A stretch of DNA of 64,000 bases from Jiella marina (GTDB lineage: Bacteria; Pseudomonadota; Alphaproteobacteria; Rhizobiales; Rhizobiaceae): positions 1-64,000 of the forward strand of contig NZ_JAKQZG010000006.1 in the NCBI RefSeq assembly GCF_024359545.1. The letters are read 5' to 3'. Numbering within the stretch: position 1 is the stretch's first letter; every line of letters begins with the position of its first letter. The translations under genes and the position numbers were made by a program. The notes under the pieces are model-generated. The model was given only the letters and a program-made list of their open reading frames with translations, was not told where the DNA came from and made no database searches. Below are positions 55,750 through 64,000 of the stretch, piece by piece.

Positions 55750-57054
55750 ATGCGCCTAGGGGGACGGATTTCGGCGGCGATCGAGGTTCTGGACGATATC
55801 GAGTCCCGTCGGCGGCCGGTGGCCGACGCGCTGAAGGATTGGGGCCTCAACCACCGCTTTGCAGGCTCGGGAGACCGCGCGGTGATCGGCAACCTTGTCT
55901 ATGACGCGTTGCGACGCAAACGCTCCTATGCCTTTCGCATGGGGGATGACGGCGCGACGGCCCTCGTCTTTGCCGCCGCGATCGATGCTCTCGCCCTGAC
56001 GCCGAACGATCTCGCCGCCAAGCTCGAGGGCGACCGGTTCGCGCCACAGCTGCCACCGACGGATCAACTCGAAGCGTTCATGGGCGCAGAGATCGCCGGC
56101 GCTCCGGACCCGGTGCGGGCCGATGTGCCGGACTGGGTGGCGCCGCATATGGCCGAGGCTCTCGGCGAAGGCTGGGTGGACGAAGCCGAAGCGCTGTGCG
56201 AACGCCCTCCCCTCGATCTGCGGGTCAATCTCTTGAAGGCCGATCGCGACAAGGTCGCGAGGGCGCTTGCGCCGCACAAGGCACAGGCCTGCGGCCTCTC
56301 GCCCGTCGGCTTGCGGATCCCACCCATCCAGGGCGAAGGTCGGCATCCCAACGTGCAGGCGGAGACCGGATTTCAAAAGGGCTGGTTCGAGATCCAGGAC
56401 GAAGGATCCCAACTCGCGGCGCTTCTCGCGGGGGCGCGCGAAGGCGAACAGGTGCTCGATCTGTGCGCCGGCGGCGGCGGCAAGACGCTGGCGCTCGCGG
56501 CCGCCATGAACAACACCGGCCAGATCCACGCCACCGACAGCGATCGTCAGCGCCTCGCCCCGATCCATGACCGGCTGAAGCGCGCCGGCGTCCGCAACGT
56601 CCAGATCCACGACCCGCGCGAGGACATCGCCAGCCTCCACGGCAAGATGGACCTCGTGCTGGTCGACGCGCCCTGTACGGGGTCGGGCACATGGCGGCGC
56701 CGGCCGGACGCGAAATGGCGGCTCTCCGAGACGGCGCTCGAGAAACGCACGGAAGAGCAGGACCGGGTGCTCGACCGCGCCGCGCCCTTCGTCAAACCCG
56801 GCGGGCGCGTCGCCTATATCACCTGCTCGCTGTTTGCCGCCGAGAACCAGAAGCGGGTCGAAGCCTTTCTGACCCGGCGTGCCGCCCAGGGCTTCACTGT
56901 CGGCAATGCCGAAACGGAATGGCGGGGGCTCTTGCCCGAAACGACTCAACGATGCCGGGTCACGGCATTCGCCGCCGGAAACGTTCTCACCCTGACGCCG
57001 CGTCTCTCCGGCACCGACGGCTTCTTCTTCGCCATTCTGGAGCGAGCATCATGA
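55750..57054 (+). CDS. rsmB: 16S rRNA m5C methyltransferase RsmB/NOP family
   Basis: 434 aa from ATG at 55750, where the family-like start RLGGRISAAIEVLDDI begins. The N-terminal NusB-like part (about 1-130) is followed by the SAM-binding LDLCAGGGGKTLAL motif and the two reactive cysteines in DAPCTGSGTW and TCSLFAAEN. It methylates C5 of a cytosine in 16S rRNA (position 967 in E. coli). Overlaps tspO by four bases. Confidence 0.93.
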   Translation: MRLGGRISAAIEVLDDIESRRRPVADALKDWGLNHRFAGSGDRAVIGNLVYDALRRKRSYAFRMGDDGATALVFAAAIDALALTPNDLAAKLEGDRFAPQLPPTDQLEAFMGAEIAGAPDPVRADVPDWVAPHMAEALGEGWVDEAEALCERPPLDLRVNLLKADRDKVARALAPHKAQACGLSPVGLRIPPIQGEGRHPNVQAETGFQKGWFEIQDEGSQLAALLAGAREGEQVLDLCAGGGGKTLALAAAMNNTGQIHATDSDRQRLAPIHDRLKRAGVRNVQIHDPREDIASLHGKMDLVLVDAPCTGSGTWRRRPDAKWRLSETALEKRTEEQDRVLDRAAPFVKPGGRVAYITCSLFAAENQKRVEAFLTRRAAQGFTVGNAETEWRGLLPETTQRCRVTAFAAGNVLTLTPRLSGTDGFFFAILERAS

Positions 57055-57500
57055 GCCGCACCCTCGCCCTGCCCGGCTTCCTGCTTCTCACCGTCGGCGG
57101 TGGCTCGCTGTTCGGCCAGGCCGTCGAGATCGGTGGCTGGTTCGAAGCGCTGGAAAAGCCGTGGTTCAACCCGCCGGCCTGGCTCTTCGGCCCTGTCTGG
57201 GGGACGCTCTACGTGCTCATCGGCTTTGCCGGCTATCGCGTCTGGCGAACCGGCAACCGGCCGGCGCAAATCCTCTGGTGGGCGCAGATGGCGCTCAATT
57301 TCGCTTGGTCGCCGATCTTCTTCACGGCCCAGGCTCCCGGCTTCGCCCTCGTGGTCATCCTGGCGCTGCTCCTGACGATCCTGGGCTTCATCCTGCGCAG
57401 TTGGTCGATCGAGCGTCTCTCGGCGATCCTCTTCCTGCCCTATCTCGCCTGGGTCGCCTATGCCACCCTTCTCAACGGCGCCCTCTGGTGGTTGAACTGA
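57051..57500 (+). CDS. tspO: TspO/MBR-family membrane protein
   Basis: 149 aa, ATG overlapping rsmB's stop. Five helices with the TspO signature: KPWFNPPAWLFGPVWGTLY, GYRVW and ALNFAWSPIFF. Binds tetrapyrroles and helps control porphyrin or photo-stress response; in Rhodobacter it regulates photosynthesis genes. Located in the membrane, outer membrane in some species. Confidence 0.93.
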   Translation: MSRTLALPGFLLLTVGGGSLFGQAVEIGGWFEALEKPWFNPPAWLFGPVWGTLYVLIGFAGYRVWRTGNRPAQILWWAQMALNFAWSPIFFTAQAPGFALVVILALLLTILGFILRSWSIERLSAILFLPYLAWVAYATLLNGALWWLN

Positions 57501-57531
57501 GGCAAAGGCTCACGCCGCTTCGGAGGACATG

Positions 57532-58179
57532 ATGACCCGATCCACCCATGCGCTCGAAACCTTGGGCAGCCAGCGCGTCCTCTTCGTCATGGCGGCAAGC
57601 GCCGAATATGGCAAGAAGCTCAAGGCGCGGATCAAGCCGGTGATGACCGGCGTCGGGCCGATCGAGGCGGCCCTCAATACCGGTCTGGCGCTGGCCGAAC
57701 TGAATTCCGCCGGAACGATGCCCGATCTCGTCGTCTCGCTGGGTTCGGCCGGCTCGCGATCGCTCGAACAGGCAGAAGTCTATCAGGTGTCCTCGGTCTC
57801 CTGGCGCGACATCGACGCCTCACCGCTCGGGTTTCAAAAGGGCGTGACACCGTTTCTCGACCATCCCGTGGAAACCCCGCTGCCGACGCCGATCACGGGG
57901 GTACCAAGCGCACGGCTTTCCACCGGGTCCGACATCGTCACGGGCCCGCGTTACGATGCCATCGACGCCGACATGGTGGACATGGAGACCTTTGCCGTCC
58001 TGCGCGCCTGCCAGCGTTTCGACCTGCCGCTTCTGGGGCTTCGCGGGATTTCGGACGGCGCGGCCGATCTCCACCACTACGACGACTGGGCGACGCTCCT
58101 GCACGTCATCGACGAGAAGCTCGCCGATGCCCTCGATCATCTGGAAGAGTCGATTTCCGCGGGGGCTCTCCGCCGCTAG
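57532..58179 (+). CDS. 5'-methylthioadenosine/S-adenosylhomocysteine nucleosidase
   Basis: 215 aa. ATG at 57532 is preferred over 57529 because GGAGG then lies five bases away. It cleaves MTA and SAH to free adenine, protecting methyltransferases such as Rsm[13 protein letters not shown] at the start, [24 protein letters not shown], and the catalytic glutamate and aspartate in [12 protein letters not shown] and RGISDGA. The order rsmB-tspO-MTAN-guaA suggests one nucleotide-linked transcript. Confidence 0.9.
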   Translation: MTRSTHALETLGSQRVLFVMAASAEYGKKLKARIKPVMTGVGPIEAALNTGLALAELNSAGTMPDLVVSLGSAGSRSLEQAEVYQVSSVSWRDIDASPLGFQKGVTPFLDHPVETPLPTPITGVPSARLSTGSDIVTGPRYDAIDADMVDMETFAVLRACQRFDLPLLGLRGISDGAADLHHYDDWATLLHVIDEKLADALDHLEESISAGALRR

Positions 58180-58258
58180 ACCCCCGGTTTTCACACCGCT
58201 CTTCGGTGCGCTGCAAAAATCGGTTTTCACCGGCGGTGAATTTCACTATTCCTCCGCC

Positions 58259-59815
58259 ATGACAGCGCACCCCGACACCGTTCTGATCGTCGACTTCGGC
58301 TCCCAGGTCACCCAGCTCATCGCGAGGCGGGTGCGCGAGGCCGGGGTCTATTCCGAAATCGTGCCCTTCCAGTCGGCCGAAGAAGGCTTTCATCGCCTCA
58401 AGCCGAAAGCGGTGATCCTCTCGGGCTCGCCTGCCTCGACCGGCGATATCGGCGCCCCCCGCGCGCCGCAGGCGATCTTCGACGCAGGGATTCCGGTCCT
58501 CGGCATCTGCTACGGCCAGATGACCATGTGCGTCCAGCTCGGTGGCCGCGCCGAGCCCTCGACCCACCGGGAATACGGCCGGGCCTTTCTCGAGATCGAG
58601 AAGAACTGCGCCCTGTTCGAAGGCATCTGGCCGGAAGGCACGCGCCATCAGGTCTGGATGAGCCATGGCGACCGGGTGATCGACATGCCGCCCGGCTTCG
58701 AGATCTTCGCACGCTCGCCGGGGGCGCCCTATGCCGTCTTCGGCGACGAGAGCCGGCGCGTCTACGGCATCATGTTCCATCCGGAAGTCGTGCACACGCC
58801 CGATGGCGGCCGGCTTCTGTCGAACTTCGTGCATCATGTCGCCGGGCTGAAGGGCGACTGGACGATGGCCGCCTTCAAGGATCAGGCGGTTGCCGAGATC
58901 CGCGAAAAGGTCGGCGACGGCAAGGTGATCTGCGGGCTCTCTGGCGGCGTCGACTCCTCGGTGGCCGCGGTCCTCATCCATGAGGCGATCGGCGACCAGC
59001 TCACCTGCATTTTCGTCGACCACGGGCTCTTACGGATGAACGAGGCCGAGGAAGTGGTCTCGATGTTCCGCGACCATTACAACATCCCGCTCGTCCACGT
59101 TCAGGCCCAGGATCTCTTCCTCGACGCGCTGGAAGGCGAGAGCGACCCGGAGGTCAAGCGCAAGACCATCGGGCGCCTCTTCATCGAGACCTTCGAAGCC
59201 GAGGCCAAGAAGATCGGCGGCGCGGATTTCCTCGCCCAGGGCACGCTTTATCCGGATGTCATCGAATCGGTCTCCTTCACCGGCGGCCCGTCGGTGACGA
59301 TCAAGTCGCATCATAATGTCGGCGGTCTGCCCGAGCGCATGAACATGAAGCTCGTGGAACCCTTGCGAGAGCTCTTCAAGGACGAGGTGCGCGTTCTCGG
59401 CAAGGAACTCGGGCTGCCGGAGCGCTTTGTCGGCCGCCAGCCCTTCCCCGGCCCAGGTCTCGCCATTCGATGCCCGGGCGGCGTGACGCGCGACAAGCTC
59501 GACATCCTGCGCCAGGCCGACGCGATCTATCTGGACGAAATCCGCAAGGCCGGGCTCTACGACGCGATCTGGCAGGCTTTCGCCGTGCTGCTTCCCGTGC
59601 AGACGGTCGGTGTCATGGGCGACGGGCGGACATACGAATATGTCTGCGCGCTTCGCGCCGTGACCTCCGTCGACGGCATGACGGCGGATTTCTATCCGTT
59701 CGACATGGAATTCCTGGGCACCACCGCGACGCGCATCATCAACGAGGTCAAGGGCATCAACCGCGTCGTCTACGACGTGACTTCGAAGCCGCCCGGCACG
59801 ATCGAGTGGGAATAG
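58259..59815 (+). CDS. guaA: GMP synthase (glutamine-hydrolysing)
   Basis: 518 aa; ATG at 58259 (no good ribosome-binding site). The glutaminase domain has the nucleophile Cys in LGICYGQM and the HPE of MFHPEVVHT; the PP-loop ATP pyrophosphatase has [10 protein letters not shown]; the C-terminal dimer domain ends in KPPGTIEWE. It turns XMP into GMP. It is the last gene of the rsmB cluster. Confidence 0.97.
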   Translation: MTAHPDTVLIVDFGSQVTQLIARRVREAGVYSEIVPFQSAEEGFHRLKPKAVILSGSPASTGDIGAPRAPQAIFDAGIPVLGICYGQMTMCVQLGGRAEPSTHREYGRAFLEIEKNCALFEGIWPEGTRHQVWMSHGDRVIDMPPGFEIFARSPGAPYAVFGDESRRVYGIMFHPEVVHTPDGGRLLSNFVHHVAGLKGDWTMAAFKDQAVAEIREKVGDGKVICGLSGGVDSSVAAVLIHEAIGDQLTCIFVDHGLLRMNEAEEVVSMFRDHYNIPLVHVQAQDLFLDALEGESDPEVKRKTIGRLFIETFEAEAKKIGGADFLAQGTLYPDVIESVSFTGGPSVTIKSHHNVGGLPERMNMKLVEPLRELFKDEVRVLGKELGLPERFVGRQPFPGPGLAIRCPGGVTRDKLDILRQADAIYLDEIRKAGLYDAIWQAFAVLLPVQTVGVMGDGRTYEYVCALRAVTSVDGMTADFYPFDMEFLGTTATRIINEVKGINRVVYDVTSKPPGTIEWE

Positions 59816-59943
59816 TCACCCTGCGCCCGGCGACTTGATGCCGACATCCACGGCGACGCGCCTCGTCGAAACCGGCCGTTCTCAAGAAAAAGCGCCGGGC
59901 GTCTGATCTCGACACCCGACGCCGTCCCGTCCCTGTGTTGCGC

Positions 59944-59971
59944 CGGTCGCCGGTGGCATGGCCGGCGACCG
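59944..59971 (+). terminator. Hairpin after guaA
   Basis: CGGTCGCCGG (59944-59953) pairs exactly with CCGGCGACCG (59962-59971). No T run, so termination is a guess. Confidence 0.5.
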
Positions 59972-60054
59972 AAACGTCTCACTGCCACTCCTGCTGACCG
60001 ACCGCGACGCCAAAGATGGCCCTACGACGATCGGTTTCAGCCTAGGTGGCAGGA

Positions 60055-60480
60055 TCAGTCACAAACCGTGACCGGCCCGATCTGGACACAACCACCGCGC
60101 CTGCGCCTGCGGCGACGCCGTCCGCGCACCCCACAATAGCCCGGATTGTTCCGGCGGAACCACCGATCACGACACCGCCCACGACCCCGACGCCGACGCC
60201 CACGCCGCCTGCGGCGGCGGCGCCGCCCGCCATGCCGGTGGCGATAACCGGTATAGTGCGCGGTCTCGTAACTCTCGTCGTCCTCGCCATCGATCCTGGA
60301 GAGCAGATCGTCCGCCAGATCTCCGGACGCGGCCTCGGCATCGTCCGAAAACAGTGGCGCGCCCACGGCGATGGCGCAGGTCGCCGCACCCAGTCCAAGC
60401 AGCATGCGTCGCCTGGCTGGATCAGGCTCCGGCTCGTCACTTGGCCGCCGGTCGGCCCACAAGAATTTCAACCAAGACAT
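60055..60480 (-). CDS. Exported poly-arginine protein with Tat-like signal
   Basis: 141 aa; ATG at 60480 with GGGAG 7 bases upstream. RRRMLLGLGAATCA with a hydrophobic run, starting near residue 23, resembles a Tat signal, ending near AEA-ASGD. Residues 86-107 are almost pure Arg, then a Cys-rich spot and another eight-Arg run at 121-128, and a short tail VQIGPVTVCD. The two runs and cysteines could bind acidic polymers or metal. Function unknown. The opposite strand reads as a Pro/Thr-rich frame that I reject. Confidence 0.75.
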   Translation of the reverse strand: MSWLKFLWADRRPSDEPEPDPARRRMLLGLGAATCAIAVGAPLFSDDAEAASGDLADDLLSRIDGEDDESYETAHYTGYRHRHGGRRRRRRRRGRRRRGRGRCRDRWFRRNNPGYCGVRGRRRRRRRRGGCVQIGPVTVCD

Positions 60481-60850
60481 GGTAGTCTCCCTTAAGGCCG
60501 TCCCTTGCTCAGTTTTTGCGGCGTCGGAATCGAGTTCCGCTTGTTAGTGGTGTGCTGCCGCGTCTTGTCCCTGCCATACTCAGCTAGCGGATCAGATCCG
60601 CTTGTCGACAGAAGCTGGGCGACAGGGCATGAAATCGCCTCGTCGTTCTTTCATCTGAAAGTTTCCGTAACGGAATAGCAAAACACGAACCGTTGATCGA
60701 CTTCATCGCGATCTGTCCACCATGGAGAGTGGCGGTGGCATCCATGGCCCGAATAATCACTTCCGTAAGAGGATATCGCGCGCAAACTTCCCAAGGCCCT
60801 TTTGCTTGAACCGGACGGAATACGGTCCAGCCAAATGGGAAGGATGCTCC
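60481..60850. other. Intergenic region, no gene seen
   Basis: 370 bases between two minus-strand genes, presumably the promoter of the poly-arginine gene and the end of the phosphatase gene. One small hairpin CTTTCA/TGAAAG at about 60648. Nothing else supported. Confidence 0.4.
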
Positions 60851-62356
60851 TCAGATGCTCAAGGCTGAGGTACGGCCGCCCTCTTCGAGCTCCCACTCGG
60901 CCAGCCATTGACCGCTCTTTCGCTGAACGACCAGATAGTTTCGCTCGCCGACATATTTCATGCGCTGCCCCGGCAAGCCCTTGATGCGGATCTTGCGCCC
61001 CTTGAGCGGGCTTTCGCCAACACGGGCCAGCAGCCCTAACACCGCGGGATAAGCGCCATGGGGCGCAGGATGCGAGATGCCGGAGGCCACGAGCTGATGC
61101 ATCCGCGAGCCATCGAGCAACCGCATCTCTCCCCGGGTCGCCAGATGAATCTCGCCGGACAGCACGGTCAGTTCGCCTGCCCCGGCCTCCTGCCATTCGG
61201 CCATCGCGGCGAGGAACCGCCGCCATTCCTCGCGGTGGGTCCGGCTCTGCCACTGGTCGCGCAGATCATCCTCGAATTGCTGCACACCGGGAAAGATGTC
61301 CATGGCGAATTCCAGCCAGCTCATCCGTGGCCCGAGCGCTGGCACGCTGGACAGGACGAACAGCCGCTCGCCCCGTGGCGTCTCGCGAATCGCCGCTTCG
61401 AAGAGCGACCAGCCGTTTTCGGCCATCACCCGCTCGGGACGCCTTTCGCTGCGCAAATCCGGCGAGATCAGCGAGATGCCGGGATAGCGCACGACCGTGC
61501 CCAGATTGCTGCCCGTCTTGTCGGCGACGATGGCGGGCACCTCTCCTGGCGCAGCCCCGAGCTGAAAGATGCAGAACATCTCGCGGGCGGCCTCGAAGAT
61601 CGCCCGGCCGACCGGACTGTCGAGATGCGTAGCCGGATGGCTTCCCCAACCGTCGATGATGTCGTGATCGTCCCACATCATGATCGAAGGTACGATCGCC
61701 GCCAGCCGGGCGAAGGCCGGCCGGGTCACCGTCGTGACATAGCGCTCGAAATAAAAGCGCCGGAGCGCCTCTTTGATCTCCGGTGTCAGCGGCACAGAGC
61801 CGCGGTCTTCCATCGGCAGCGTCTCCCAGCGCTCCACTTCGGGATGACAGAGGAGAACGTCGTCAGCATAGAGCTGATCGCCGCCCTGGAGGAGAAGCGA
61901 GAATGGCTTGGCGTCGTTCTCGTCTGCGAGACGCGACCACATCACGTCGCGCTCGGCGAGCGGGCGATCGAGGTCGTGCTCCTCCTGACCATTACACGAA
62001 ACATAGGCAATGCGCGGATCGGCCGCGTCCGGGGCGACAACGCGGTAGCGCCGATCGCCCACCCTGTAGAATGCTTCCCCGCCCGCAGGAAGCTCGAATT
62101 CATAAAGGGAGACGACGCGATCGAAGCCGGAGAATATCGTTCGAGGTTCAGCCGTCCGCGTGTCGGTCGAGAGCATTGGCGCCGATGAACCGGCCGCGTG
62201 GACGACAACGGCGCGCAGCCGGTTGACGACACCGTCGCCGCCATAGGCGAAGAGGACGGGGCCGGCGTGGATCACCGCGCCGGCATCCGATCTCTCGGCT
62301 GACGAACCTTCCCTGTCGCCCTCGCTCATCGCCATGAAATCGCTCTTCGTCCGCAT
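60851..62356 (-). CDS. PhoD-like metallophosphatase
   Basis: 501 aa. The start is uncertain (ATG at 62356, or later ones at 62335 or 62329). PhoD-type landmarks: AYVSCNGQE, the metal-binding LLLQGGDQLYADD, and IMMWDDHDIIDGWGS near residue 235, then LSGEIHLATRGEM with the distal ligand. No signal peptide, so it may act in the cytosol, unlike true PhoD. Known relatives cleave phosphodiesters or phosphomonoesters. Confidence 0.87.
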   Translation of the reverse strand: MRTKSDFMAMSEGDREGSSAERSDAGAVIHAGPVLFAYGGDGVVNRLRAVVVHAAGSSAPMLSTDTRTAEPRTIFSGFDRVVSLYEFELPAGGEAFYRVGDRRYRVVAPDAADPRIAYVSCNGQEEHDLDRPLAERDVMWSRLADENDAKPFSLLLQGGDQLYADDVLLCHPEVERWETLPMEDRGSVPLTPEIKEALRRFYFERYVTTVTRPAFARLAAIVPSIMMWDDHDIIDGWGSHPATHLDSPVGRAIFEAAREMFCIFQLGAAPGEVPAIVADKTGSNLGTVVRYPGISLISPDLRSERRPERVMAENGWSLFEAAIRETPRGERLFVLSSVPALGPRMSWLEFAMDIFPGVQQFEDDLRDQWQSRTHREEWRRFLAAMAEWQEAGAGELTVLSGEIHLATRGEMRLLDGSRMHQLVASGISHPAPHGAYPAVLGLLARVGESPLKGRKIRIKGLPGQRMKYVGERNYLVVQRKSGQWLAEWELEEGGRTSALSI

Positions 62357-62523
62357 GGAAGGATCGCGTCACACTCGTGCGAACGCATACGACATGCCGG
62401 CCGACAGGATCATCAAGCAATCAGGTCCGCCGCGTCCGCTCTGGACCCCGGCATATAGGCACTCGAACGCGACTTGCAGCCTCGCCCGGGCGAAGAACCC
62501 AGGCGCGACTGCGCTGCTGCCGC

Positions 62524-63423
62524 TCAGCTCTCGTTCGCCTTGCCGGTTTCTGCACCGACCGAGCCCCGCAGGCCTGTCTCGACACCGGCCAGATCGGACG
62601 TCTCGGCGTTTGCCGGTTCTCTTGCCCCCTCATGCGCGGAGCGAACGCGGCCGCCTTTGGCGCTCGTCTCAGACGCCGGCTTGTCCGCCTTCCTCTCTCC
62701 GAAGAGGCCCAGGAAGGGACTGTCGAGCAGCGGTTCTGGCTTCGCGGCAGCGGCTTCAACCGAGTCGCCGGCGCTCGAGGCATAGCTTGCGACGGCATCC
62801 GGAGCAGACGATCCCGCCGGTTGATAGGCGGCCTTGCGCATCACCTCGATCGCACCGGCGGCATTCCGTTGCGCAGCCTTGACGTCGGCCTGGCTCGCGA
62901 ACTTGAAGTCCGGATTGCGGCGCGGCGAGACCTTCTCGTAGAAGGCGTTGCCGCCGGCGATCACCTTGTAATGCATGTTGCGATAGGGAAAATTCAGGCC
63001 GGCGGTGTGGAAGAATTTCGCCTCGGCCACCGATGCATGGCGCTCGCCGGAGAGCACACGCTGGGCCGTCTCCATGGCAAGTTCGCGGCCCGCATTCATC
63101 TCACGGGTCATGACCCCGGGAGCGAACTGGTTCCGCTGGGCCACCACCGCACAGACATCATCGGGATAGCTCGGCGACTCCACGCGATTCATCACCACCG
63201 TGCCAACGGCGAGCATGCCGTCCGGGCTGGAGCGGTTGGATTCGAAATACATGGCCCGCGCCAGGCATTCCTGGGCGGGACCGAAATCCGTCTGGGCCAG
63301 CGCGTCGAAGGCATCGTCGGCCCCGGGCGCGCCGATACAGCCGGCCAGCGCCAGCGGCAGGCAGAATGCGGGGAACGCACGGAGAAGCGTTCGGCGGAGG
63401 GAGTGAAAGCGAAGCGTCGTCAT
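62524..63423 (-). CDS. Cell-wall hydrolase (SleB family), lipoprotein
   Basis: 299 aa; ATG at 63423. The lipobox LPLALAGC (Cys at about residue 29) tags it for the outer membrane. The SleB/hydrolase_2 domain contains CLARAMYFESNRSSPDGMLAVGTVVMNRV in two parts with its catalytic-site glutamate, then the later FPYRNMHYKVIAGGNAFYE. The last 100 residues are low-complexity and acidic/Ser-rich. It likely cleaves septal or remodelling peptidoglycan. Confidence 0.9.
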   Translation of the reverse strand: MTTLRFHSLRRTLLRAFPAFCLPLALAGCIGAPGADDAFDALAQTDFGPAQECLARAMYFESNRSSPDGMLAVGTVVMNRVESPSYPDDVCAVVAQRNQFAPGVMTREMNAGRELAMETAQRVLSGERHASVAEAKFFHTAGLNFPYRNMHYKVIAGGNAFYEKVSPRRNPDFKFASQADVKAAQRNAAGAIEVMRKAAYQPAGSSAPDAVASYASSAGDSVEAAAAKPEPLLDSPFLGLFGERKADKPASETSAKGGRVRSAHEGAREPANAETSDLAGVETGLRGSVGAETGKANES

Positions 63424-63634
63424 GACGCCTTCGTGATCTCAGATCGTGACAGCAAATGGGTCGCGGCCGCCGCAATCACGCGATCATTGCACAATTGTAA
63501 CGACCTGTTGCCGGGGCGCCGCAGATGGCCCGGAGCCGACGGCCCACCTCTGCGTACGAGGACCTGGAGGCGCCCCTCGCCCAGGCACGCCCCCAGTTCT
63601 GCCTTGTTATTTTCGCGCAGGATGTCCCAATGGC

Positions 63635-64000
63635 TCAGACGCGCCGTTCGACCATCATCTTCTTGATCTCGGCAATCGCCTTGGCCGGATTCAGGCCCTT
63701 CGGGCAGGCCTGGGTACAGTTCATGATCGTGTGGCAGCGATAGAGCTTGAAGGGGTCCTCCAGCGCATCGAGCCGCTCGCCCGTTGCCTCGTCGCGCGAA
63801 TCGATCAGCCAGCGATAGGCCTGGAGCAGGACGGCCGGGCCGAGATAGCGCTCCCCGTTCCACCAATAGGACGGGCACGAGGTCTGGCAGCAGAAGCAGA
63901 GAATGCACTCGTAGAGACCGTCGAGCTTCTCGCGATCCTGATGGCTCTGGCGCCATTCCTTTTCGGGTTCGGGCGTCTCGGTCTTCAGCCAGGGCTCGAT
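63635..64000 (-). CDS. sdhB: Succinate dehydrogenase iron-sulfur subunit, 3' end
   Basis: 121 codons plus stop lie in the window; the 5' part is beyond the right edge. Iron-sulfur cysteines are visible in [17 protein letters not shown] and [17 protein letters not shown], the [4Fe-4S] and [3Fe-4S] sites, and the end is [13 protein letters not shown]. It passes electrons from the flavoprotein to ubiquinone in complex II. Confidence 0.96.
   Translation of the reverse strand: MEPWLKTETPEPEKEWRQSHQDREKLDGLYECILCFCCQTSCPSYWWNGERYLGPAVLLQAYRWLIDSRDEATGERLDALEDPFKLYRCHTIMNCTQACPKGLNPAKAIAEIKKMMVERRV

Noticed and set aside
60046-60495. Pro/Thr-rich plus-strand frame
   Set aside because: It is the reverse complement of the arginine tract; the minus strand has a ribosome-binding site and a signal peptide.

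Overview
The window looks like one chromosomal segment of a high-G+C alphaproteobacterium of the order Hyphomicrobiales (Rhizobiales), plausibly near Aurantimonadaceae; the order is well supported, the family is inference. Evidence: the uvrC-pgsA-moaD-moaE-...-ndk and rsmB-...-guaA neighbourhoods, the murA / infA-maf-yacG group, rhizobial-type beta-barrel proteins, a BTLCP cysteine peptidase, DUF1217 and TIGR02301 proteins, and repeats of the kind scattered through rhizobial genomes.

Layout. 0.3-7.1 kb: a secreted ClpP-fold/PAN fusion, a seven-repeat DUF1217 protein, a membrane adenylate/guanylate cyclase and an outer-membrane beta-barrel. 7.6-17.9 kb: the uvrC-pgsA-moaD-moaE-CBS-ndk block, interrupted between pgsA and moaD by about 4.6 kb of accessory DNA with an LRR-Roc-COR-TIR protein (Roco GTPase with a C-terminal TIR domain) and a DoxX-type membrane protein plus a small secreted protein. 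18.1-25.2 kb: tRNA-Thr, leuD, a manganese catalase and ferritin-like stress pair, a CoA-ester lyase, small conserved proteins, a glutathione transferase and a zincin peptidase. 25.3-31.6 kb: an overlapping five-gene operon for a caa3-type cytochrome oxidase with subunits I and III fused, subunit II fused to cytochrome c, and a triheme cytochrome c. 32-43.9 kb: infC (ATT start), a hydrolase, a BTLCP protease, yacG-maf-infA, murA, cysS, an SRAP homologue lacking catalytic residues, a Nudix protein and secreted rhizobial proteins. 43.9-47.1 kb: an 8-oxoguanine-deaminase-like amidohydrolase, a creatininase-family amidase and a divergent MarR regulator.

47.1-53.0 kb: a five-gene minus-strand operon: HAD-UbiA fusion, DprE1-like FAD oxidase, SMR-type 4-TM transporter, extended-SDR epimerase and class III aminotransferase. 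It resembles the mycobacterial polyprenyl-phospho-arabinose pathway in new packaging and could make and flip a lipid-linked pentose or amino sugar. 53.1-64.0 kb: a small membrane protein, tRNA-Asn with a decayed IS481-type transposase beside it, a second beta-barrel, the rsmB-tspO-MTA/SAH nucleosidase-guaA cluster, a poly-arginine exported protein, a PhoD-like phosphatase, a SleB-type cell-wall hydrolase lipoprotein and the 3' end of sdhB.

Best candidates for something undescribed: the LRR-Roc-COR-TIR protein (probable immune-type NAD-cleaving effector) and the DprE1/UbiA/aminotransferase operon. Smaller oddities: the catalytically stripped SRAP protein, a palindromic repeat translated inside ctaG, and a small ORF whose ribosome-binding site lies in a perfect hairpin.
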